DNA of 64,000 nucleotides, from the NCBI RefSeq assembly GCF_907165205.1, contig NC_058191.1, positions 188,501-252,500 on the forward strand, written 5' to 3'. How positions within the stretch are numbered: position 1 is the stretch's first letter; the number at the start of each line of letters is the position of its first letter. The notes beneath the pieces were generated by a model, which did not search any database, had not been told where the DNA came from, and saw nothing but the letters and a program-made list of their open reading frames with translations. Of the stretch, positions 55,092 to 64,000 are shown piece after piece. Made by a program: the position numbers and the translations under genes. The stretch comes from Coccinella septempunctata (Eukaryota; Arthropoda; Insecta; Coleoptera; Coccinellidae).

Positions 55092-58000
55092 ATGATGACC
55101 GACACTTTGACTCCAAATAATCATGTTATTGCCCTACCCGGCAAACTGTGAGTATGAAAGTTCCTGATTTCATTACAGAATTTCCTTATCATTGTTCTTC
55201 AGTTTCAATGAGAAAATACGTGATGTGTCAATTTATCTTGATACTCTTGATAACATTGAACATTTGGAATAAAAAATGTTCCATGTGGTTCCTATGATTG
55301 AAAAAGTTGTCTTAAGTTCACTCTTGTTTGTTTTTTGAAGTTTATAATTTCCTGATAATTTTTGAAAGATGTGGCGTCTCAGGTACTCAGGGTGAGTTCA
55401 AAATATTCATTTTAGAACATGCTTTGAACTGCTTGTTCATTGACTTAAAAAATAAGGGTACTTGATGTTGACATATGAGCTGAAGAAGATTTGGTCAAAG
55501 CAGTGATCTTCCATTTCATTTTTTTTCAATCTACATGATTGGATTTTGTCAAATTCTAGTTTTGTTCTATGGCAGTTGTATTTTCACTTTTGCTCATAAT
55601 TTTTCATTTTACCAATTTGAAACTGCTAGAAAATTTTTTTATACTTTATCTGATATAAAAATAATTTAAATTCACCATTACTGCTCTCCATAGAGATTAT
55701 AAATATAGAACACAACAAATAAGATAACAATCTTGATGCAACATTGCTTAATTTTTTTCCTAGCTGATATGTTTGTAAACGAGCCCAATATTTCGTAGAA
55801 TATCACTTTGACTATAAATCATTTGATGGCTTACCACATTTGTTCAGGTCAGTTAAAGATTTATCTTAAACTTCATGATATTCCCACAGTTGAATCCTTT
55901 TCTTAGAAACTAAAGAAGATTAACTGATACAACTGGTTTTGAGGCAGTATTTTCAATCACATGACTACAGTTCAATTGATATTATTTTTTTCAAAATGTA
56001 AAAATAAAAAGTCTTATTTAATATAATTAACCATAAATAAGAAACACAAGGGTGTAGTGATCCCTTGATGTAATTAATAAATGAATTGATTACTAATTGT
56101 ATGATTTTGATAGTTTTCAATTTGAGAAAAATATTTTTTCACCTTTTCAATATCTTGCATTGTTCCAGCGATATTGATAACCAAACAGCAAGTCCACCTA
56201 CAAATAATGATGATTTAGGGTGGAAATCGAAGCTTAAAATACCCCCGAAGGACCGAAGAATTCAAACTAGTGTAAGAATAAACCTTTCGTTCAGATACAA
56301 TTAAATTTGTTCCCGATTAACGATCGTAGCACTAATAAATATTACTGAACTCTAGTACTAAATTTCAATTGACTTGTGGTGTTGGACCGGTGGCGGTACT
56401 ATATGATGAGTAGATTCTCCCTCATTTAGATTATAAATGACAACCTCTTAGGCTGATTATTATCGTGATCGGCAAATCTACGGATTGATGTTTTGGCGTC
56501 GTCTCTGAACATTCTTTTAATAACCCGCAGGATGTAACAGATAGACGAGGAAACGAGTTTGAGGAGTTTTGCCTCAAGAGAGAACTGTTGATGGGAATTT
56601 TCGAGAAAGGATGGGAGAAACCGTCGCCAATTCAAGAAGCGTCCATTCCAATTGCCCTGTCAGGCAAAGACATATTGGCGAGGGCCAAAAACGGCACAGG
56701 TTAGTCCGAATAACACGAATAAATTTTTAATTTTCAGGTGATTTTCAATAGGTTGTTACTTGGAGAAAAATCGTCGTAGTCATTTAAAAAATAGCGAATC
56801 GTAGCTTCAATTGTCTAATCTTTAGGTATAGACATCAAACAAATTTAAAAAAATTTTTTTCACTTAATCTTGAAAACACCATCAACTCGAAATTTTTTTA
56901 AATTTTTTGGTTTTTATTGTAAATCTACGCACTCCAAAAATTCTTTTTTTGAATGCAAAAGGATCATTTTGTCTTCGATAATCAATATCATAGCAACCAT
57001 TGATTGCACAGAAAGTTGAAGGTGGGTTCCGAAAACAAATGAATTTTCTACAACGATAAGCCATTGTTCTTTGAAAAAAAAATTCCTATCTGATATGATT
57101 TTGAATAAGCAACAAAAAAAGGGATTTTATTGACTTTTGTTTTAGTCAGTTTTTTTTTCAAGATGTGTAAAGTGGAAGTGGAAAAAAATTGTAAAAGTTC
57201 CAGTTGAAGTTCTGACCTTAAAAGTGTCTACTCGAAGCTACTATTTCCCATTGTCCAATTGACTCTACGATGATTTATGATGAGTTATAGCCTGTTGAAA
57301 ATCAAATTTTAAATTTTTTTGAATCCTTTAATTTTTCCAGTAGTGTACAGGGTGAGCAAATTTCGATGTTTTAGCACTACAGTTTTCAAACCAGAGGAGA
57401 TACACAAAATCTGATACCCCATTCTCGTTCTCTTTTTCTGAGAAACTAACAATAGTAGTAGTCATTTTTGGCCACTTTCTTTTGTTTTCGAGTTATAAGC
57501 AAAAAGTGGAAAAATGGCGATATCGAAATAAATTCATATCTCCGCTAATACTGATGATAGAGCTCTGAAATTGAAACATTATACAGGCACTTTTTTACGT
57601 AGAATCCAGTGGCATGCTCGCCTTTTTAGCAGGATTTTTAATTACAAAGCTTTGACCCAAAGTTATGTTTTTTTAAATGGGAACACTAGTTTTCGGTGCA
57701 ATTTTTTGAAAGCTTAATTTTTTCTGATTTCAAAAATATATAACATCATATGGTTTGTATCAATATAAATGATAGAAAATGGTCAAAAACCTTTTTTCTC
57801 AATATTTCTATGGTTTCAACTTTTGACGAGCACAGAAACATATAGCATTGTATGATTACCACTGTCTCCTTCTATAAGTCTTTTCATTATTATGAAAATT
57901 TATTAAATATATCTTGATTCAAATTTTGTGAAAATTGGTAAAAAGCATAGAAAGAATGACATTGCCGAAAGGAGACTGCTCTTGTTTTAGGAAGCTCTAT

Positions 58001-61000
58001 TTTTCTGTGCTCGTCAAAAGTTGAAACCATAGAAATATTCGAAAAAAAGGTTTTTTGACCATTTTCTATTATTTATATTGATACTAACCACATGATGTTA
58101 TATATTTTTGAAATCAGTGAAAATTAAGCTTTCAAAACATTGCACCGAAAACTAGTGTTCCCATTTAAAAAAAACATAACTTTGGGTAATAGCTTCGTAA
58201 TTAAAAATCCTGCTAAAAAGGCGAGCATGCCACTGGATTCTACGTAAAAAAGTGCCTGTATAATGTTTCAATTTCAGAGCTCTATCATCAGCATTAGCGG
58301 AGATATAAATTTATTTCGATATCGCCATTTTTTCAATTTTTCCTTATAACTCGAAAACAAAAGAAAGTGGCCAAAAATCACTACTACTATTGTAAGTGTC
58401 TTAGAAAAAGAGAACGAGAATGGGGTATCAGATTTTGTCCATCTCCTCTGGTTTAAAAGCTGTAGTACTAAAACATCGAAATTTGCCCACCCTGTACATA
58501 GTCCTGTTCTTTGGATAACTGCAGAGGACATATCTGTCATTAATTCTCTTTTTATCAATTGCAAATTGTGATACATCTCGATACTTGAATGAGATAAGTG
58601 CTATTAATCGGAAACGATGGACGGGCTTAGAAATGATTGCCAACCTTGTGAATTTTCTAAAAAATTCTTACAGTGGAAACATATTTTCGTTAAATTATGA
58701 TTATGCCTCTTGGTTGCCTAAATCATTTCAAAATTACTTTGAAATTGTGTCACCTGTCAAATACAAGCGACATGGTATAAAAATCATACAGGGTGTCCCA
58801 ACGAAAATTGGACCCTTGTCTGAACTCTGAAACGAAGAACTTTGGAGGATTTAAAGGTAAGAGGGTCAACTTCTGTTTTGAGGGGGATGAATTTCCATCA
58901 TGAGTTTGTTTTGTTGCAAAAACCGACCCTCATGAAGATGGCATAAACTCTCGAACTTTTTTGAATAGGGAAGATATGTCGAGTGTTGGTTAATTTGAAG
59001 GTTATTAATATACCGTAGACAAAAGTCAAAAATCGCTTTATTTTATTCACGGAATAATTAATAATTGAACTACCGTCAGATGGTTATTTTGAACAGAGTT
59101 TCGAACAATCGAAAAATAATTTACAAGTTCTGTTAGGGAGAAAGAATTCCTATGACGACGTATGGATTCTTCAGAACACTTAGGTTCTTGAGTTAGGGCG
59201 GTTCAGCATCACCTTTTGACGGTAAATTGAATTATCACATTATTTCGTGAATAACAAACAGATTTTAAAAATTTTAAGGTTGGGCAAAATTCGTTGTCCA
59301 CTGAGAGGAACTCGAGAACTATTAAAATAAGAGCTAAAAGCTCTTTTTCAGAAAAAACAAAGAATATTGAAAACCGCAACCTCCTACGATTGTTCGTTTT
59401 TGAATTATTAGCAAAAATCGAGATTTTTTACGATTTCGAAAAGTTCTCATAACTTTTTTGTCCTCGAAGTTGCAGATTCGAAACTTGAAAATTCTTAGGC
59501 TCTTTTATACGTAGAACCTACTGGAAAATTTTTTTTTCTAATTCAAAAATAATAAATTTAATAAAAGTTTACATTTGAAAAAAAGTTTGCCTAATAATTC
59601 GAAATGATAAAATATTTTGAGCTCGTGAGTGCATTCTACGATAAAAAGGTTCAAGTTCCAGATCTCTTCAATTTCAAAGACAAACAAATGTATGAGAACT
59701 TATCGAAATCCTGAAAATCTCATTTTTTTTTTTGCAAATACATAACTCAAAAACGCAAAATCGTAGGAGCTACGGTTTTCGCCATTCTTTGTTTCTCTGA
59801 AAAAGAGATCGGAAATATGTCTTTCATTTTCTTCCAGCCCTTATAGTTCTTGAGATACCCTCAGTAGACAATGGACAATGGAAGTTGATGCCACCTAAAT
59901 GAGGGTAGTTTTTTCGGTACAAACTCATGATGGAAATTCGTCACTCTCACAACAGATAGAAGTTAATCTGGTATTTTAAAATTCTTCGTTTCCGAGTTCT
60001 GGGGGGGTCAAATTTTCGTTGGGACATAATTTTAAAATTTTTCTGTGATTTGCCCAAATTTTTGATAGTTTTGTTACAGAACAACAACTAAAATGTTAAA
60101 AAGTTAAAGGGTACAGTCCGTAAATCTCTGAAAATAGTGGTCTGTTAATAGAAAACTAACACATGCAAATCCGGGTTCACTCTGCGTTATTTAAAGCCAG
60201 TTCGTTACAGCCGAAAATTCTCTGGAGAATTCTCTACAGAATTTTGGCAAGAAAACGGCAGAAATTATTTTGTATGCAACTGAATTCTACCGAAATAACT
60301 GCAGGAATTCACTGTTGCAAACGGGCTTTAGACATTGAGCGTCATATCGCTGAACTTCACCACACGCCGACCCGAAAAACGACAAGGTCTATAATAGTAT
60401 AAATTTCTGAACGGCATATTAAGTTATTCTTCTCTCGAGCTTCCAATCTCGAATGAAGGAATCAAGTATGCCAAATCATATGGTCTTAATTACCCTTTTA
60501 CCTGATTCTTTTAAGGTGAAAGATCGCAACAGGATCTACAATAATTGCATTATGCGTTCCCACTATCTGAAAAAAAGTATTATCGGAAAAATAAAATGAT
60601 AAAAATTGTAGGAAAGACTGGCGCGTACAGTATACCCGTACTGGAACAAATCGACTCGAAGAAAGACTGCATTCAGGCGCTGATAATCGTCCCGACCAGA
60701 GAACTAGCCCTGCAAACGTCGCAAATTTGTATTGAACTTGCCAAGCACATGAATGTTCGAGTCATGGTGACAACGGGCGGAACTAACCTGAGGGATGATA
60801 TCATGCGCATATATCAAAAGGTAAATTATTCTTTACATGTTGATTTTGTTGAAAATAAACAAAGCGACTTTACAGGTACAAGTTATAATCGCAACTCCAG
60901 GTCGTATACTGGATCTGATGGAGAAAAAAGTTGCAGAAATGGATCAGTGCAAGATACTTGTCCTGGACGAAGCGGACAAGCTCCTATCGCAAGACTTTAA

Positions 61001-61223
61001 GGGTATGCTCGATGTGGTTATCAAGAATCTTCCGCAGGAAAGGCAAATACTGCTGTTCTCTGCCACCTTTCCCCTGACCGTTGAGCAGTTTATGAAGAAG
61101 CATCTGAGGGACCCGTACGAGATTAATTTGATGGAAGAGTTGACACTTAAGGGGGTCACACAGTATTACGCGTTTGTGCAAGAGCGTCAGAAAGTTCACT
61201 GTCTCAATACTCTATTCTCAAAG
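55092..61223 (+). CDS. me31B: DEAD-box RNA helicase Me31B/DDX6, 5' part
   Basis: ATP-dependent RNA helicase of the DDX6 group, active in mRNA translational repression and decapping-linked decay in cytoplasmic granules. Coding exons 55092-55147, 56169-56271, 56531-56699, 60612-60820 and 60876-61223; phases agree; 295 codons visible. Seen: WKSKLKIPPKDRRIQTS and DVTDRRGNEFEEFCLKREL (DDX6 hallmark), Q motif GWEKPSPIQ, motif I AKNGTGKT split between exons 3 and 4, PTRELALQ, TTGGT, TPGRILDL, DEAD in VLDEADKLL, and SAT in FSATFP. RecA domain 2 is missing because the gene continues past 64000. Intron 3 is 3.9 kb and filled with foldback elements. MM at the start gives two possible initiators. Confidence 0.93.
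57348..58494. mobile_element. CAGGGTG foldback of 1.15 kb in Me31B intron 3
   Basis: Starts CAGGGTGAGCAAATTTCGAT, ends with the near complement (…AATTTGCCCACCCTG), TA on both sides. Arms of about 490 bp are mirrored throughout (for example cattctcgttctctttttct / agaaaaagagaacgagaatg; ggcatgctcgcctttttagc / gctaaaaaggcgagcatgcc). Loop about 57841-58009. No ORF of its own. Transcribed with the intron it would fold into a very long hairpin. Confidence 0.9.
58789..60026. mobile_element. CAGGGTG foldback of 1.24 kb in Me31B intron 3
   Basis: Left end CAGGGTGTCCCAACGAAAAT; right arm ends attttcgttgggaca and has lost its last bases. Inner arms mirrored (aaaaacaaagaat / attctttgtttctct; cgtagaacctactgg / ctcacgagctc-side pieces diverge). 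The left arm is interrupted at about 58945-59280 by another MITE. Confidence 0.75.
59043..59254. mobile_element. Nested MITE, about 212 bp
   Basis: Ends ttattcacggaataatta and its near complement (attatttcgtgaataa), with further mirrored taccgtcag / tgacggta. Sits in the left arm of the 58789-60026 foldback. Confidence 0.65.
60194..60327. mobile_element. PIF/Harbinger-type MITE, decayed copy 2
   Basis: Shares the ends (right end gttgcaaacgggct) and interior (attctctggagaattct) of 42233-42424, with TTA on both sides. Shortened by deletion. In Me31B intron 3. Confidence 0.65.
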
Positions 61224-61763
61224 GTGAGTTTCTTTTGTTTCAGCTCGATTTGTGCATATTCGTTATTCCTGCTCCATGTAAATTTTGGAAGCGGGTTGGG
61301 TTGAATATGCTAGATCAAGTTGTCCGCACAATTCTTCCACCTCCCTCGATGGTAGAAGATTTGAAGGATGTACACACCACATCGTCAGAAAAATTGAGTG
61401 AATAATCGGAAAATTTTATGATATTGAATGGATATACAGGGTGTCACACTAGTGCCGCAGCTGACGATATAACTGTAGCGGTCAAAGTTTGGCAAAGTTT
61501 TTTGATGCAAACTTAAATTACTCCATGAAAAGCACAACCTAAAAATATTTTCGAATATATCGGGTGTCCCACAAAAGAGAAATGAAGGGTGATTTAGATT
61601 CTTCAAATGGTACACACTATATTCAGTAGTGTTTTTCAATTTCTCTGGAACTTCCTGCATGCTCTTGCGTATACTTTTCACATATTTTCCTTCAACAGTT
61701 TTCGAAATCTTGATCATTTCGACAAAAGAATAATACCTGTAGAGACTATGTTTTTCAATTATA

Positions 61764-63283
61764 CACTGCGCAAAAAAATTAACGCACATTATGGAAATCT
61801 CAAATTTATTCTACAACTGAAGGTGATCTCAATGATAATTATTTTTATCAGAATTATGCATGCATATGTTATCCACTTTCAACGGTTTTCTTCAATACAG
61901 ATGTTTTTCCCAGCAGGAATAAAAAAAGATGATATTATCAGATTTTGAATGTACTGGCTACATTCTAAAATCAATTATTCTCGATCAATTCTAGTGATCA
62001 ATAGTTTTTCTTTCGTTTGATTTTCTACACTCGATTGCTATGCAACGCGAAACACGCAATTTGACCCAAGAAGAATGTGCCCAAGCGGTAGTTTTGCGAG
62101 AAGAAGGGTGGACATACACAAGAATTGCAGAAAGGTTTGGAGTTTCCCATACAAGTGTGTCCAGAATGTTGCAGCGATTCAGGGAGACAGGTATGAATGT
62201 CCGAAGACCAGGACAGGGTAGACCACGGGTAACAACTGCCATTCAAGAACGTTACTTAAGAGTTTCTTCGTTGAGACAACGGTTTGCAACCGCTCGCCTC
62301 CTTCAAATTCAGCTTGAGCAAACTCATGAGGTGCAAATTAGCACTCAGACAATAAGAAATCGCCTCAGAGAATATGATTTAAGGCCTCGTGTCGCGGCAA
62401 GAGGCCCAGCTCTTACCCCAGCCCATCGAAGGGCGCGTTTGGATTTTGCGAGAGAGCATATCCATTGGGAAGAGGCCGATTGGGAAAGAGTTCTCTTCAC
62501 AGATGAGTCTAGATTCTGCCTCTACCATTGTGATCGACGTTCCCTTGTATACAGACGTCCACATGAAAGATATGCTCAGTGCAATTTCCTGAATACTACT
62601 GGTTTCGGGGGAGGATCGAGTATGGTATGAGGAGAAATATCTTTGACTGCTCGCACATTCCTAGTGGTCGTTGATAATGGAGCTATGAATGCTGATAAGT
62701 ATATAAGGAACATTCTTGAAGAGCATGTAGTGCCATTTGCCACATACATTGGTGAAAATTTCATTTTTATGGACGATAATGCCAGACCCCCATCGTGCGC
62801 GCATCGTTCAAGAGTACCTTGAAGAGGTTGAAGTCTCTCGAATGGAATGGCCAGCAAGAAGTCCAGATCTCAATCCGATTGAGCAGGTTTGGGACAACCT
62901 CAATAGAAGGCTGAGAAGTTCAGAAAATCATCCAGCTACTCTTAATGACTTAGAAATCCAACTCGGAGAAATTTGGGAAGGATTAGATCAGAACATTTTA
63001 AGATCACTCATTTTGAGTATGAACCGTCGTTGCCGAGCTGTAATTAACGCAAGGGGTGGAAATACCAAGTATTAAATCAGCATTTCATTATTTTGTAAAT
63101 TGTTCATTTCTCTTATTTCACATAAGATTCGGTGAAATCCTGAATTTTTCTTCCATTTAATGTGTCTTGTTTCGTTCAAAACCTTCCCGAGAGAACATAA
63201 AAAATAAGTTATAAAGTCAATGTAGAGTTAACTTTCATTAAAATTGAGATTTTCAGAATGTGCGTTAATTTTTTTGCGCAGTG
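61764..63283 (+). mobile_element. Tc1-like transposon, 1.52 kb
   Basis: Inverted ends CACTGCGCAAAAAAATTAAC and complement, TA duplicated on both sides (61762-61763, 63284-63285). Contains one transposase gene, 62040-63075. Confidence 0.88.
62040..63075 (+). pseudogene. Tc1-like (DD34E) transposase, one stop and one frameshift
   Basis: N-terminal paired-like helix-turn-helix (LTQEECAQAVVLREEGWTY, then RIAERFGVSHTSVSRML), a GRPR hook (GQGRPRVT), a second HTH (STQTIRNRLREYDLRPR) and a catalytic core with Asp in LFTDESRF, Asp in FIFMDDNARP and Glu in PDLNPIEQVWD. The Trp codon normally following GGSSMV reads TGA (62628). An extra C in the run after NARP (about 62790) shifts the frame. About 345 codons in total, normal for Tc1. 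Otherwise well preserved, so a recent loss of function. Confidence 0.88.
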
Positions 63284-64000
63284 TAATTAACGAACCCTTG
63301 CACATATGTACCAAAAACAGCATTACACATGGATTAAAAGACAAGATTCAAAGAATCATAGCCAGCTATAATAAAGCATCTCCAGCATATGAGGTGTCCA
63401 CAAAAAGGTTATTAACATGACGAATTTCAAATCGATTTATCTTTATTTTTTCAAACGCAATGCAAACGATTTTTTCATCATTAAAATAACTGTGTTGTAT
63501 TTATTTTACTTCACTTTTTGTTGAATGAATAGTTAATTTGATGATGAAAAAAAAATCGTATGCATTGCATTTGAAAAAATGAAGATAAATCGATTTGAAA
63601 TTCGTCATGTTGATAGTCCTTTTGTGAACACTTCATACACTGGAGATGCTTTATTATAGCTGGCTATGATTCTTTGAATCTTGTCTTTCAATCCATGTAA
63701 AGCTGTTATCGGTATGTGCAAGGGTTCGTGAATTATAATTAAATAACTTAGCCTCTACAGATATAATTTTTTTGTCAAAATGACCAAGATTTCGAAAACT
63801 GTTGAAGGAAAATATCTGAAAAGTATACGCAAGAGCATGCAGGAAGTTCCAGAGAAATTGAAAAACACTACTAAATATGTATAGTGTATCCCATTTGAAG
63901 AATCAAAGTCAATCTTTATTTTTCTTTTGTGGGACACCCGATATATTCGAAAATATTTTTAGGTTGTGCTATTCATGGGGTAATTCAAGTTTGCATCAAA

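Larger units (their letters stand above)
61437..64000. mobile_element. CAGGGTG foldback, split by a Tc1 element, truncated by the window end
   Basis: Left arm 61437-61763 continues at 63284-about 63475; right arm about 63545-64000 is its mirror (aaaactgttgaaggaaaata against its complement at 61682; tgggacacccgatatattcg against cgaatatatcgggtgtccca). About 65 bp of the right end lie outside. Removing the Tc1 element restores continuity with the right arm. Located in the intron after Me31B exon 5. Confidence 0.8.

Noticed and set aside
58274..58643. ORFs within the foldback in Me31B intron 3
   Set aside because: They arise from the mirrored arms in intronic DNA and have no homology or conserved frame.
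46275..64000. tRNA genes
   Set aside because: No cloverleaf with A and B boxes could be found on either strand by eye.

Overview
This window is AT-rich eukaryotic DNA, almost certainly from an insect. Genes are split by short GT-AG introns. The proteins are insect-type RpL27A, PGAP2, L2HGDH and Me31B/DDX6. The transposon load (BED-finger hAT, Jockey-like LINE, Ty3/gypsy, Copia, BEL/Pao, Penelope-like, Tc1/mariner, P-like, PIF-type MITEs) is typical of insects. A beetle is my guess; the sequence does not prove the order.

Positions 1-46,275 are a transposon graveyard with many insertions inside insertions. Its backbone is one family of BED-finger hAT transposases: a long open copy at 7774-9894, a frameshifted copy at 23337-25141, an open but catalytically altered copy at 31438-33159, and fragments near 13.5 and 40.2 kb. 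Two ORFs (14974-15978 and 35334-36353) fuse the N-terminal BED finger of this family to the three-zinc-knuckle ORF1 protein of a Jockey-like LINE. They carry the same TATA promoter block as the hAT copies and are followed by LINE endonuclease remnants. Also present are a 5'-truncated gypsy element (16.8-20.2 kb), a foldback with arms of about 0.8 kb (10.5-12.2 kb), and a non-autonomous hAT of 5.6 kb (40655-46275, 8-bp target duplication). That hAT was invaded by a repeat-bearing element holding a 24-bp and a 344-bp tandem array, both in perfect register, and by two nested foldbacks.

Positions 46.5-61.2 kb are gene-dense. On the minus strand lies a non-coding snoRNA host gene (about 46540-47895) whose last four introns each hold one copy of a C/D snoRNA resembling vertebrate U43. 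Just upstream on the same strand is RpL27A (48041-49272), with a fifth copy in its second intron. RpL27A is head-to-head with PGAP2 (49694-51011). PGAP2 is tail-to-tail with L2HGDH (54082-52535), which is head-to-head with Me31B (from 55092, running off the right edge). Me31B introns hold several CAGGGTG-ended foldback elements. The last of these (61437 to the window end) was split by a Tc1-like element at a TA site.

The genes are ordinary housekeeping genes: ribosome (RpL27A and the snoRNAs), GPI-anchor remodelling (PGAP2), mitochondrial metabolite repair (L2HGDH) and mRNA repression/decay (Me31B). The novelty is in the repeats: the BED-LINE fusions, the snoRNA amplification, the tandem arrays and the long hairpins inside an intron of an RNA-decay gene.
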